DNA of 64,000 nucleotides from Allium sativum (taxonomy: Eukaryota; Streptophyta; Magnoliopsida; Asparagales; Amaryllidaceae), in assembly GCA_030737875.1 (NCBI GenBank), contig CM060911.1, positions 55,608,001 to 55,672,000 of the forward strand, given 5' to 3'. The notes below the pieces were generated by a model. The model was given only the letters and a program-made list of their open reading frames with translations, was not told the origin of the DNA and ran no database searches. This document shows positions 13,001 to 24,971 of this stretch, in pieces. The position numbers and the translations under genes are program-made. Position 1 is the first letter of the stretch. Each line of letters begins with the position of its first letter.

Positions 13001-13474
13001 AACTTGCATAGATGAACATAAATTGCATAGATCATAACTTGCATAAAACGAATCTAACCAAGCATATGTAATTAGACATAGGAATTAATATCATAAAATG
13101 AATCTAATTACATATGATAACAAAACTGGCATATATTAACAGAATAGATGATAGCAGAACTGGCTAATAGCATATGATTCAACAGGCATATTCATACAGT
13201 CCATATCACAACTTATCATAATTATTTTAATTAATTATCTTGTGAAAGCAACTGTACTCACAGAGAACGGATTAAAGGAGAGAATTAGGCATTTGTAGAA
13301 TCGTTCTCTTTTTCACAATTCTTAGGCTTTGATTCGTTCGTTGTTGTTCTAGAATCCCTTTTTGCAATTCCTAAGCTTTAATTTGTTGGAGAAGAGACTA
13401 GCTTAGTTTAGGACGCAACAGCATGACGGCTTATGAATGAATTTAGTTTATATTAGGGTTTAGGTTTATGTGTG

Positions 13475-13486
13475 CTTATATAGATG
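13475..13486 (-). promoter_or_regulatory. TATA box in E2 left LTR
   Basis: CATCTATATAAG on the minus strand, about 460 bp from the U3 end of the LTR. The same motif in the right LTR lies at 20106-20115. Position and conservation in both copies make it the probable core promoter. Confidence 0.55.
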
Positions 13487-13626
13487 TGTAGGATTAATTA
13501 GAGCCTTTAGATCAACATAGGATCCACCCAAATCATCCAGTCCAAGAAAATGCATCATCAGGCCAATCAGAAGTCGCAACGTAGCCCTAAGAATCGGAAA
13601 ATCGTCACTGTCCAGAATAGTCAGCA

Positions 13627-13680
13627 GGGGTCGACCCCTACAGGGGGGTCGACACCCCTTAAGGGAGTCGACACCCTCTG
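13627..13680. promoter_or_regulatory. GTCGAC palindrome cluster, three copies
   Basis: GTCGAC at 13630, 13648 and 13667, embedded in GGGGTCGACCCC / GGTCGACACC contexts, about 150 bp upstream of the inferred TATA box in U3. The homologous site in the other LTR of this element has six copies. Confidence 0.8.
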
Positions 13681-13945
13681 ACAGGAATTTTCCCGCCCAC
13701 TTCTTTTCACAGGTTTGAATTTCGAATTTTGATTTATTAATTATTTTAATTATGGTTTTAAACTTAAATCTTCTATCCTCTATAACTTCTTCATACGGTA
13801 TCCGTTTTACGCAAACTCGGACTCTGTCTCAAGTAAAATTCCGAGACGAACGCAATGGCGCAACCCGTTTCCCTTAATTCTTCTTCTAAAAATTAAGTAT
13901 TCTTTAATTTGTCAGTTTTAATATTTAAAATTACGGGTTGTTACA

Positions 13946-13960
13946 TTCTCCCCTCGTTAA
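13946..13960 (-). other. E2 polypurine tract
   Basis: On the minus strand TTAACGAGGGGAGAA abuts the LTR start TGTAACAACCC, as expected for priming of plus-strand DNA synthesis. Confidence 0.75.
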
Positions 13961-14539
13961 AGGATTACGTCCCCGAAATCTTCAAGTCAAGAGGAACGTA
14001 TATCCTACCATCTAGTCATCCATCTACGCAACTATCAATCACAGACATCCATTGTACTTAAAAGATTTCTAATGTGATATGAACATATGCAAAAAAATGT
14101 GTGTTTATGTTCCATATCCAATGCAAAATCAGACGGTCTACTGATTCAGTTGACCTCCTTAATGCAAATTATGATAGTGCCATGTGTCCATTATGTATGC
14201 AAAAAGAACCTTAATGATACACATTATTTCTACATGAGTGCACAATCATTTCATTCAAATGCAACAATCATATGATAGCACAATCAATATACATCCATTA
14301 AAATATGCACACTTATTCATATGCACTATGAAAATGATTGAGCCGATCTAGTGCCTAATGTGTGTAAATGCATCCACGAGCAAACACTTGCATCCACCAA
14401 ACTTAACATATCTCAAACACATGTTTAAAACCATCGGATTTTACTATCTAAAGATCGAGGATGTAAACAAGAGGACATACTAAACGATAGAACAAGTTCA
14501 AACAAAGCGGTAGAAAAAGGAGAAATTAAGAACATACCC

Positions 14540-15310
14540 TCAAAAAGGAAAGGGTACGACGCACGCATCTTGTCTTCTGCCTCCCCGGTCGCGTTTCCTT
14601 GATCATCTTCCCATTGCACTTTGACCAACTTGACCTCTCGGTTGCGTAATTTCTTGACCTCCGATCCAAGGATGCATGTAGGAGTTCGTCTAATCATGAC
14701 ATCTCGCTCTACTTCCACTTCTCTAAGCATGCTCGGCTCCACTACTTCTGCGGTACCATGTAAACACTTCCGCAAATGCGACACATGAAACACGTCATGA
14801 ACACCACTAAGCTTCTCCGGCAACTTCACTCTGTACGCCATCTGTCCAATCCTCTCTATAATGGGAAAGGGTCCTACAAACCTTGGTGCTAATTTCCCCA
14901 CACTTCCCAAAGTGAACTACGTTACTCAACGGTGACACTTTAATAAAAACCATGTCTCCAACATCGAACTCAAGATCAGTTCGTCTCTTGTCAGCGTTTG
15001 ACTTTTTCCGGTCCTGTGCCATCTTCACTCATCGTCGAATCAAGTCCATCTTCTCCGAAGTTTCTCTCTAATCAGCTCGGGTCCAAGCAAAATCTTATCC
15101 ATAGACTCCCACCAACAAGTTGGTGATCGACACAGTCGTCCATAAAAAAACCCTAATACTAGCTTAATAACTGTTGTTATAAGCGAACTCCACCAATGGA
15201 AGGTGCTCTTCTTATGTCCCTCCAAAATCTAGGATACATAACCTCAAAAGATCTTCAAGGATTCTATTCTCCCTTTCTGTCCGTCCATCCGTCTGTGGAC
15301 GATACGCGAT
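14540..15310 (-). pseudogene. E2 integrase C-terminal and chromodomain-like remnant
   Basis: Reading leftward from about 15310 are the end of the integrase catalytic core (AYRPQTDGRTERE-like, carrying the Glu of the D,D35E triad), then a broken stretch resembling GMAPYEALYGRRCRSPTCW, then VGDMVFIKVSP and GKLAPRFVGPFPIIERIG, and HDVFHVSHLRKCL, ending in a chromodomain-like tail (VKLVKVQWEDD, EAEDKMRASYPFLFEG). The parts lie in different frames (breaks near 14900 and 15030-15040). The first two catalytic aspartates of integrase are absent because the deletion at about 15320 removed them. This is Tekay/Del-type chromovirus organisation. Confidence 0.85.
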
Positions 15311-16600
15311 GCTTAAACGTAACTACGTACCTACCGCCTTTTGCACATCACCTTTTCCTCTAGCATTGAAAACTGCTCCAAGCCCTATCCCGCAAGCACC
15401 GGTATATACTATGAACGGTTTGCTCCCATCTAGCAAAACTAAAACTGGAGCTGTCGTTAAAATCCTCTTCAAACGTTGGAAAGCATCGTCACAGTCAACA
15501 TCCCAAGAGAAAGTCAAGTTCTTCTTCGTCAACCGAGTAAGTGAGGCTGAAATCTTCGCGAAATCCTTAATGAACTTCCTATGATCGCCCGCCAACCCTA
15601 GAAAACTTCTTACTTCTGTTGCATTCTTAGGAATCTTCCAATCTTGGATTGCTACCATCTTCGCGGGATCCATTGCTATCCCTTCCTTACATACCACGTG
15701 TCCTAAGAACCTCACTTCTTTCCTCCAAAATTGACATTTGGAGAACTTAGCTTTGAGTTGATGCACTCGTAGGGTCTCTAAGACTTCCTAAGATGTAGGG
15801 CATGTTCTTCATTGCTTATAGAGAAAGTCAAAATACCATCCACAAAGACTACCACAAACTTGTTTAGAAACTCCCTAAACACCTTACTCATCAAGTCTAC
15901 GAAATATGCGGGTGCATTCGTCAAACCAAAAGGCATGACGAGCCACTCGAAGAAACCGTCGGAAGCCCTAAAAGCAGTCGTATCTATGTTGTCCTCAGCT
16001 GCCCTTAGCTGATGAAATCCTGTAGCTAAATCCAACTGCAAGAAAACCAAAGCACCAACCAACTAATCAAACAAGTCATTTATCCTCGGCAATGGGTGTT
16101 TGTTCTTCTTCGTGAGCTTATTCAGCTCTCTATAGTCCACGCATAATCTAAGCGAACCATCAGCCTTCGTAGCAAAAAAAACTGGAGTGCTCCATTTCGA
16201 AATACTTCTTCTTATGAACCCATTCTCAAGCAACTCTCTTACTTGCTTACTGAGTTCCTTTCTCTCTCTCGGAGCCATGTGGCGCACTGGTAATGCAACT
16301 GGCTTTGCATTATCTACTAAGTATATACGAAAGTCTATCTCGCGCCTCGGGGGTAAACCCCAAACCACATCAAAGACGTCACCATACTCACGGACTACAC
16401 GAACAGATTCCAAATCATCGATGGATGCGTCAAGAGATTCTAGGTAGCTAATCATCACCGTACCTCTAGGGTCACAAGAAATATCAAGGGTTCTTCCACA
16501 ACGAATCAACAATCTAACTACCCTCCTTTCGCAGTCTAGGATGGCACCATACTGGCTAGCCAATCCATCCCTAGAATCAAGCTATAGCCTGTGAAACCAA
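15311..16600 (-). pseudogene. E2 reverse transcriptase and partial RNase H remnant
   Basis: Three adjacent open stretches carry reverse transcriptase: [20 protein letters not shown] and [20 protein letters not shown], then [16 protein letters not shown] and [20 protein letters not shown], then [20 protein letters not shown] and [20 protein letters not shown]. The catalytic box that should read F-[IV]-D-D reads FVDG at about 15833-15850, so one metal-binding Asp is lost. A TAG follows DLFD near 16062 and a frameshift lies near 15770. RNase H stops after its first ~30 residues ([14 protein letters not shown], where the first Asp of TDAS is replaced), and the sequence then jumps directly into the end of the integrase core. 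Non-functional. Confidence 0.87.
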
Positions 16601-17260
16601 GAACGAAGGCGTTGCATTCAAACCCAATGCCCAAGATAGAAACTCTCAAATCCCGACAAAGCATAGATAAATGAGCCGAACCACCAATAGGATTTGAGAC
16701 TACAGTGGGATCCATAACTAAACTAGTATTTAGGTGCAGTGTTTTACTAACGAAGCAGATATGAACGAAAACGAAGCGCCAGAGTCAAACAAAGTCCGAG
16801 CAGGATGATCAAAAAGGAAAATCAAACATTCCAAGAGAGCATGAACCTGTCCTCCAGAAGTAGGTCCTGTCCTCTGCCCTTGCTCTTGTCCTTGTATCCT
16901 CAGGCAGTCTTTAATCTGATGTCCTGCCTCACCACAATGAAATCAACCAGGCTTCTTCTTCTTAATTACATGGCCCGTTATATCACAATAAATACAACTT
17001 CTTTTGTCACGGGGTTAGCTATTCTTTCCACTTTCTCCTTTACGTTCTTCGTGGATTAAAGCCTGTCAACAAATTCCTCATCGTTGGGTTATGCTCCTTA
17101 GACTAAACTCCCTCATCGACCAAGCAGCTAGCTGAACCTTCCTTCCATCGTCTATCTCAAAGATACCAAACGAGTCCTCCACTTCCTTGAGCCAATTCTA
17201 GCTTTGACAAACGTCTCAGTCCTACGAAACGGTTTTCCACCTATCGCACAAAAGTCCTTA
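16601..17260 (-). pseudogene. E2 gag and protease remnant
   Basis: The start of a gag-like stretch (GGKPFRRTETFVKA) is visible near 17200-17260 and is followed after only ~150 bp by zinc-knuckle-like debris and then by protease (ARTLFDSGASFSFIS near 16770-16800, then SNPIGGSAHLSMLCR). The protease active site DSGA is present, but most of gag is deleted and several stops intervene. At 16600 it joins the reverse transcriptase stretch. Confidence 0.7.
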
Positions 17261-17490
17261 CATATCTTAGAAAAAGCATCAACACGTAGGGGAAAGGGAC
17301 TCAAGAAGGGAAAGGGAGAGATTCGAAACAAAGAATCAAAAGAAAGATATATGGCTTTTGGGGATAATGTTTTTCATAATAAACCTTTCTCTTGAAAACT
17401 CCTTCTTTAAAACATATTTTTGAAAGTACTTCTTCATAAAAATGCTTTTGAGAAATGGTTTTTCAAAATCTTTTATCTGTTCGGGTAACC
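17261..17490 (-). other. E2 5' untranslated leader
   Basis: Purine/T-rich sequence between the primer binding site and the first gag-like residues. The 63-codon plus frame here (17204-17395) is antisense to the element and not supported. Confidence 0.5.
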
Positions 17491-17506
17491 TTCAGCTCTG
17501 ATACCA
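17491..17506 (-). other. E2 primer binding site (initiator-Met tRNA)
   Basis: On the minus strand TGGTATCAGAGCTGAA lies two bases inside the right LTR. TGGTATCAGAGC is complementary to the 3' end of plant initiator-Met tRNA, the usual primer of Ty3/gypsy chromoviruses. Confidence 0.9.
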
Positions 17507-19445
17507 CGTGTAACACCCCACGTCCGTTAGTGTCACTCACAAAGGGAATGCATTAGGTTTCGTGAAGTATTATAAGAGTATAGAATAGAATATCACAAGA
17601 TAAATACATAAAGTAGTACTTGAAAATTTTATAACTTTATTGCAGTGGAAATAGAAAATAAGTTTGATTACATCTTCAAAAACCAAAACCATGTACATCA
17701 TATCAGTCTTGTACAAAAGCTATTAGAGTACATTTTTTAAAAACCATAATCCCATATCTTAAAGCCATAATGAAAAGGAGATAAAACTGAACATTACTTT
17801 CAGCAATCCAAGCACTTCAAAAGGAGAGAGAAAGAGATCCAAATCAAGCTTCACTAGGCCCACCCTGAGAACCTGAGGGGGGGAAACGGAAAGAAAAGAT
17901 GCGAAACAAACGAGGTCATACATAACGTCTGGTGAGTCCAGTAACTTTAACAATATAATTATTAAAGTAATAGGATAAGAACATAAACTGGAAACTAAGA
18001 AACGACTGTAACATAGGTATATATGACAAGGTAAGCAAGATGAATAAGGCAAACGTTGATTGCACTTCTAATCACTATTGGATAACTACTACACTGCACC
18101 AACCCTTTTTACTCTGAAAGTTGATCCCTCTTACTAATCATAATGATAATAATAATGGTAGTTTCGTGTACCCCTAGCTGCTGTCATAGGTGTCGCCTGC
18201 CCCTATCTCCACTATTTGTACCCACTACCCTCCCCATTCGATTGGCTCCCTAACTCGTGTGTATTTTTTACTTGTGTCATTCGACCCCGCTTATTTGTAG
18301 ATACCTGTGCTGGTCCCACCATGGGGTGTATCAATCCCTATGATGGCAACTCGACATAATTCAAGATGCACAGTGTATAACTACTGTTGCCCGGTGCCTG
18401 ACTTTTCCACTCGGAAGCATGTGCACGACCATACTCCGTCGGAACCTACACTGACGCACCACCCGCTGCTATTTTGACCGCTTATAATCAGCCCAGTAAT
18501 CGTGCCCCACTCTACCTAGTTCAGGGTACCATGATACATCTATGTGGGTTACTGCTGAAATGGGTCCCCGTTACTAGGGTTTCCTAATCAACATGTTATA
18601 ACAGTTAAGTGTTCTCAATTTAACCTAACCACACCCATTTGTTTTATTAACATGTTGTATTGGTTAAGCATTGCCTATTCATGTTACTTAACCTTACCAT
18701 TCTTAGCATGTCTGTTCATTGGCATTAATTGATTTATTAATGCACCAATCTCTCATATCAGAACTGCTGTTTGCGGTTGCTGGATGTGCCGAGCTGTTCC
18801 GGGTAGACTTCTACCGCAAACTCCTTCTAACCTCGGGTTTTGGGTTTAATGCGCTAACCTTTCACATTAGATCTGTTGTTGCGGTCGTTGGATGTGCCGG
18901 GCGGTTCTGGGAGCCTTAAACTGCAACTCAATCTAACCTCGGGTTAGGCATGTTCATTATCTCATTTTATTATTCAACCCCAATTTGAATTAATATCCCT
19001 ATTTCAAATTGTCCATAATTTCCAATTCAAGCTATGTTCATAATTATCCTCCAAATTATGTCCATAATTTCCATGTACATAAACTGTACCAATTTATGTC
19101 TCAAGTTAATTACATGGTTACTAACCAATTTATGCCAATTACATAATATCCAATATTTAATATTTCCCAAACTATTCCCCAATGTTCCCACGTCGTTTGT
19201 ACGTATAATTCACATAATACGTTAGGCTCATTGTTAGCCTATCTCATAAAAAGGAAAAAGGGAAGAAACACATGACATCATAACTGGCATAAAACAATAT
19301 AGATCTAAATAAGTATGGGTAATATAAACTTGGTATAGAACAACATAAATCTAGTTAAGCATATAAACGTGAACTAGCATATAAGATAGATCCAATCAAC
19401 ATATGGAATGTGAACTAGCATAGATCTAAACTTATAAACATAAAC

Positions 19446-19625
19446 TTGCATAGATCTAAACATATGAACTGGCATGGACCTAAACATATAAACATATAGA
19501 TCTAAACATATGAACTGGCATGGATCTAAACATATGAACATATAGATCTAAACATATGAACTGGTATGGATCTAAACATATAGATCTAAACATATGAACT
19601 AGTATGGATCTAGACATATGAATAT
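19446..19625. repeat. Tandem ATGAACTGGCATGGATCTAA array, right LTR
   Basis: Counterpart of 12836-13000 with one unit arrangement changed (an extra CATATAGATCTAAA segment near 19575). Confidence 0.85.
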
Positions 19626-20105
19626 AAACTTACATAACCTGCATAGATGAACATAACTTGCATATAAACTTGCATAAAACGAATCTAACCAAGCATATGT
19701 AATTAGACATAGGAATTAACATCATAAAATGAATCTAATTACATATGATAACAAAACTGTCATATATTAACAGAATAGATGATAACAGAACTGGCTAATA
19801 ACATATGATTCAACAGGCATATTCGTACAGTCCAGATCACAACTTATCATAATTATTTTAATTAATTATCTTGTGAAAGCAACTGTACTCACAGAGAACA
19901 GATTAAAGAAGAGAATTAGGCGTTTGTAGAATCATTATCCTTTTCACAGTTCTTAGGCTTTGATTCGTTCGTCGTTGTTCTAGAATCCCTTTTCGCAATT
20001 ACCAAGCTTTAATTTGTTGGAGAAGAGACTAGCTTAGTTTAGGATGCAACAGCATGACGACATATGAATGAATTTAATTTAGATTAGGGTTTAGGTTTAT
20101 GTGTG

Positions 20106-20115
20106 TTTATATAGA
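20106..20115 (-). promoter_or_regulatory. TATA box in E2 right LTR
   Basis: TCTATATAAA on the minus strand, conserved with the left LTR at 13475-13486. Confidence 0.55.
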
Positions 20116-20243
20116 TGTGTAGGATTAATTAGAGCCTTTAGATCAACATGGGATCCATCCCAAGAAATGCGTCATCAGGCCAATCAGAAGTCGCCACGTA
20201 ACCCTAAGACTCAGAAAATCGTCACTGCCCAGAATAGTCAGCA

Positions 20244-20340
20244 GGGGTCGACCCTTATAGGGGGCGTCGACACCTATGTCGACACCCCTATAGGGGGGTC
20301 GACACCTGTGTCGACACCCCTTAAGGGGGTCGACACCCTC
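20244..20340. promoter_or_regulatory. GTCGAC palindrome cluster, six copies
   Basis: Six GTCGAC hexamers in alternating GGTCGACACC and TGTCGACACC contexts in about 95 bp, roughly 130 bp upstream of the inferred TATA box. The sister LTR has three copies, so the array has expanded or contracted since insertion. Confidence 0.85.
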
Positions 20341-22603
20341 TGGCGGGAATTTCCTCGCCCACTTCTTTTCGCTGGTTTAAATTTCAAATTTTGATTTATT
20401 AATTATTTTAACTCTGGTTTTAAACTGAAATCTTCTAACCTCCATAACTTCTTCATACTCTATTCGTTTTACGTAAACTCGGACTCTATCTCAAGTAAAA
20501 TTCTGAGACGAACGCAATGGCGCAACCCATTTCCCTTAATTCTTCTTTTAAAAATTAAGTATTCTTTAATTTGTCAGTTTTAATATTTATAATTACAGGG
20601 TGTTACAAAGGAGGGAAGGAAGAAGAGAGAAAAATACTAGTCAGAGCCTGGTGAGTTCAGTAATTACTAGCATGAGGGATAAAAGAAGAAATCTAGATAG
20701 GATAATAAATTGAAGCTCAATGCAATAAATAAGAACAAGAGTGTACTTCAATGAATATAGTCGATTGTCGAATCATTCGATTTATGCACCATTTGTTACA
20801 ACTCATAAATTAGGATATAACCTAATTCTACCCATCGATCGGCTCCTAAACCACAATTGTGATAAAATATACTGACTATAGCCTCAGTTTTATCAGACCC
20901 GACCCATCAGCTCTAAAGACATAGTGAAAATCATTGGCATCACAACATCTTATCTTCCCTGATCGGCGTGACGCACGCTCATCGCCCTGCCGGAACGCGC
21001 CTGTACCCACTAAGTTTAGACCTCTTACTACCCAGTACAGTATAAGCATGCCTCCGCCTCCTATTGAAACCTTGGTGTAGAGTTATAAAATGGATACTAA
21101 CTAATATGAATCCCTAACCAAAAATCCAAATTGACAATCCCTAACCAAAAATACAAACTGACATAAGTCACCTCTAGACTTAGCCTTTAATTTAATTTAC
21201 TAGCTCCAAGGCCCCATAGAATTATTGTTGATCACCTAGCAACCCTAGACTCTCATAATATTGTCAACAAACGCCTAGGTCACTAAAATTAATTATTTTA
21301 ATTGGCCTTTTGTTTTCCCTAATTTGCCTATCCTCACTACCGGAATGAATCAATACTACAAGCCCATTATCTCCCTTATTCAGTTGTTGCCACCGGAACA
21401 GACACCTACACATTTTCTTAATAGGCCGCTATTTTCCCTAATCACTTACGCTGCCGGAACGGATCACTACTTCTCATGCTTATTAATTAATTTATTTTAA
21501 ACTTAACATCAATTTAAAGTTAACTAATAAGCCTACTCTCCTTCATGTAACTTTATGTCATATCATAAGTTACATGTAAACTTTAATTTATAGATTGTCT
21601 ATAATTTTTTTTTTAGTTTCAATGTAAAACCCAACCCCCGCCATTTTACGTCCATCCAAATGTCATTTATTCAACTCACCAAAGTTATAGTTCAACTATC
21701 TTTTATTGCATAATTCAAATAAGCCCAATTTATCCTTTTTATACATATTTCGTTTTTTTTAATTGCGCTTTTGTTGTCAATTTCGTATTTTAACTTAAAC
21801 TTCACATAACCAAGAAGGAATAAATGGTTTAGTTCACTTGAAGGCCCAAATTCAACGTCAAAATAAAAAGAACAATGACTTAGGCTCTCGCAATGCCTAG
21901 GCTCAGATAAATAAGAACGAATCGGAAATAAAATAAGGTTGAAACTGAATTGTAATATAACTTTGTATGAAGAAAAAGATGCATAGATGAACTAAATAAA
22001 ACTACCATAACATAATATTACTGATAAAGATATAGAAAGGATAGAAGCAATAATAGATTGTTGACAGAAAAGAAAATAGAAATAAGAAGAAATCTATGAC
22101 TTATTATACTGTAAAGGAAAACTCCAATTTGTACTGAATCTTGCAACTACTGAAATTACTCACAATTTTTAAGCAAATCCAATTAGGTATCGGTAGAAAA
22201 TCTCAATCTATGGATATTTGTAACGACCCGAATTCTACGCATCGGAGGATCGTAGAATATTTATTTCATTTTCATATGAAGTCGTATGGTCGTGTAACTT
22301 TGGGGAACGACAATTGGAGTCATTTCCCATATTCACGATTTTTGTCGATTTTTAAATGACCATTTTGCTCCTGGGGAATCTTATTTTGCTTATAACTTTT
22401 GATTGGTAAGGATTTTTGAACTAAAACCACTTCCATTGGATCCGGATGATGGTTTACCTTTCCGTAGAGTGGTCACATTAATCAAACTGACTTACCGTTT
22501 GGGAGATATGGCTGAATTAAAGGTTTAGAAGGTGAAAACAGCTTAACCGGGCCAAATAGGGTGATTAGCAGCTAGGCCCGTTGGGGGATTTCGGGATTAG
22601 GGG

Positions 22604-22611
22604 TATTTAAG
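22604..22611 (+). promoter_or_regulatory. TATA-like box, E4 left LTR
   Basis: TATTTAAG about 385 bp into the LTR, conserved at 29092-29099 in the right LTR and followed about 30 bp on by ACTAGAGAAACCC, a plausible start region. Confidence 0.45.
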
Positions 22612-23269
22612 GACTGAAAGGGACTAGAGAAACCCTTCTTTGTCATTTTTGCAGCCACCACTTTCATTCCTTCAACCCTAGTAATGGCTTCTACCTTCTA
22701 AAAACACCTCTAATTACCTTCTAATCAAGGATTAAGCTAATCAACATCAAATCAAGTTAAAATAGCATCAAATCAGAGTTGGAGCTGCTGTGTTGCATAG
22801 AGATTTGACCCAAATCAGAGATATTTTCAGATCTAAGATTAATTTGTGGCTAAGGTGAGTGATTTGCATTGTTTTTCACTAATTACGGCTAATTAGGGGT
22901 GATTAATGTTAATTAGCTAAATTATAAATCAGAAAAATTTGGAAAAATATTTAGAAATTTCAAAATATTATTTTATGCCTCTGTTAGAAATTTGGGTTAA
23001 TTTGGACATATTTTTCTAATCCTAATGTTAGATTTGATGAAGCATGATTAAGAGGAAAACATGGGTTTTGGGTATGTTTGATCCATAATTGACATGTTAA
23101 GTGCTGTTTTGGTGTTTATGGTTGATGCTACATGTTGCTATGACTGTTTGGAATGTTTTGTGATTGCCTAGAATTGTTAGATTGATCGAAAACGCCGTCG
23201 TATGGCTTAAACAGCTCGTTGAAAAAGTTGTAGGAAATAATGCAGAGTCCTGTTCCTGAAGCACCTGTC

Positions 23270-23500
23270 CCTCACGACCCGACCCCTAGGATCGTGCAAC
23301 ACCCTCACACCATGACCCCTAGGATCTTGTAGCATCCTCATGACCCGACTCCTAGGATGGTGAAGTATCCTCACGCCCCGACTCCTAGGATGGTGAAGTA
23401 TCCTCACGACCCAACTCCTAGGATCGTAAAGCACCTTCACACCACAACCGTAAGGAAGATGGCGAACCCTCACAGCCCGACCGTGAGGAATAGGGGGAAC
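23270..23500. repeat. 33 bp minisatellite, seven units, E4 left LTR
   Basis: Seven consecutive 33 bp units of the form CCTCACGACCCGACTCCTAG + GATGGTGAAGTAT. The unit length is eleven codons, and frames stay open on both strands: the plus reading repeats PHDPTPRIVKH-like blocks, and the minus frame is 128 codons (23207-23593). The last two units are more diverged (TCACAGCCCGACCGTGAGGA). Confidence 0.9.
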
Positions 23501-24764
23501 CCTAGGATGGCGAGCCAGAAGACCACGACCAAGATAGGGATCACGAGTGGGTCCCACGACCCGAAGGTGGCCCACGATCCGACCACGTGTCACAAACTGG
23601 GGCAGACCACAAACCGAGCCTTGGTGTCATGAGTCATGAGCGGTAGGAGGAACCTCGAGCTGTACTTGGGGCAAACCACGATCCGAGGAAGCTGATCATG
23701 AACCAGAGCTTTCGAAGCACCACGAGTCGATATGGAGGATCACGAACTGAACTGAATGATGAACGGGGATGATGACCAAAACCCGAGATGCAAAGGTAGT
23801 TCAAATGAGAGGTTATTACTCAGGATCCCAAAGGGACCAACGAGTTAACTTCATGAGTTGGACTTTGCTGCGGGACGTGTGCAAAGGGGTTATCGATATC
23901 CATAACTTTAGTTTGCCACTGAGAGATGGATTAGTGGCTATGGATCAGTGCAATGGAGTCATTGTGACTCCATGGAGCAAAGTGATCGTAGCAAAGGATT
24001 GGGTAATCGGGTGGTGGATATCATATGCTTTACAAACTGAGTGAGAGATGTGAGGATGATTGCTATGTTTTATGTTTGCTATCACCATGACATGTACACC
24101 CCCATGTTACTTATACACTTTATGTTAGTATTACCTTAGAGTATTGTACATCTTGTTGTGCTAACTCTTTGGTTGCAGGTCCAGGTTCAGGTATGATCGG
24201 ATTATACCTGTTATTATTCTGTTTTGTTGCTTATCGCTCATATCAGACTTTTGTCTGACCCAGAGTTTTATGTCTCTTCTTATTCTCTGGGTGCTCCTAA
24301 ACGAGCAGACTAGAGACAGGTTAGGTGGTAATGCGCGAGTAGCTGTCTGGATATGAGCAGGAGGCTTCCACGTATGATATACATATATACTCCCTGTGTT
24401 GTAGCTGGTCACTGCTTGGGCATTAGTAGTGTACCTTTTCTTTCTTTTTCTTTAGAGATAGAAATTTGAAGTTGTAGTAATGATGCTGGATCATAAGCTG
24501 TGTTATGGATTCTGCTGCTATGTTGATTTAGTTTTCAGCTTATGCACTGTCTCGCCTGTTTTATGTCAAAGTTATGTTGTTATTATATTTTATTCCATGC
24601 GCTGTGAGAGATACTATAGGTTCCTTGTTAGTTCATAATTTCAGATTCCTTTCTTCTCTTCTCTTCTCTTTTCTTTTCTTTCGACAACCGTCCCGTGCTA
24701 GTTGGACATCGGTACAGCGCATTTTGAAGGAAATGTCGGCTGGTTTGGGGAGGGCCGTCACACT

Positions 24765-24782
24765 TGGTATTAGAGCTCTAGG
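24765..24782 (+). other. E4 primer binding site
   Basis: TGGTATTAGAGCTCTAGG two bases after the left LTR. Compared with the consensus TGGTATCAGAGC one C is T, a single mismatch to initiator-Met tRNA. Confidence 0.85.
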
Positions 24783-24971
24783 TTGGGTGGTTAACCTAGG
24801 GAAAGACACCAAGGAGAGATAGTATACGTATATGAGAGCGCTTACTTATGATATTTTGGTTTTCAAAAGCCATATATATGTATATATACTATTATTATAT
24901 CTAAGGAGGAAGTCGTACCACACTGGCACCACATTGAGATGGTTAATCGTTTTCTCTTTACAGACTGAACG

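Larger units (their letters stand above)
10882..13945 (-). repeat. E2 left LTR (3' LTR in element orientation)
   Basis: Starts TGTAACACCCCACGTCC and ends ACGGGTTGTTACA; pairs with 17509-20607. From its right end inward it holds an inferred U3 of about 460 bp with a GTCGAC cluster and TATA box, then long R/U5 sequence including a 22-46 bp repeat array. Open frames inside (99 codons at 11132-11431, 61 at 12859-13044) are by-products. Confidence 0.92.
10882..20607 (-). mobile_element. E2: defective Ty3/gypsy (chromovirus-like) LTR retrotransposon
   Basis: Two ~3.1 kb LTRs flank only 3.56 kb of internal DNA. The left flank GAGGA and right flank AAGGA match at 4 of 5 bases. A primer binding site for initiator-Met tRNA adjoins the right LTR and a polypurine tract adjoins the left, so the element reads right to left. 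Gag is largely deleted, the stretch from RNase H to the integrase core is missing, and stops and frameshifts break what remains, so the element cannot encode its own proteins. The chromodomain-like C-terminal tail and LTR size suggest the Tekay/Del lineage. The LTR copies differ by scattered substitutions and small indels throughout, so it is clearly older than E3. Confidence 0.88.
17509..20607 (-). repeat. E2 right LTR (5' LTR in element orientation)
   Basis: Starts TGTAACACCCCACGTCCG and ends CAGGGTGTTACA. Homologous to 10882-13945 along its length, with scattered substitutions, small indels and a longer GTCGAC cluster. Transcription of the element would start within this copy. Confidence 0.92.
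22219..24762 (+). repeat. E4 left (5') LTR
   Basis: Starts TGTAACGACCCGAATTCTAC and ends GGGCCGTCACA, matched by 28707-31263. Contains a TATA-like box near 22604, a 33 bp minisatellite at 23270-23500 and a polypyrimidine stretch near 24650-24680. Confidence 0.92.

Noticed and set aside
23270..23500. Regular direct repeats resembling a CRISPR array
   Set aside because: Units are contiguous with no unique spacers, lie inside an LTR, and the genome is that of a plant.
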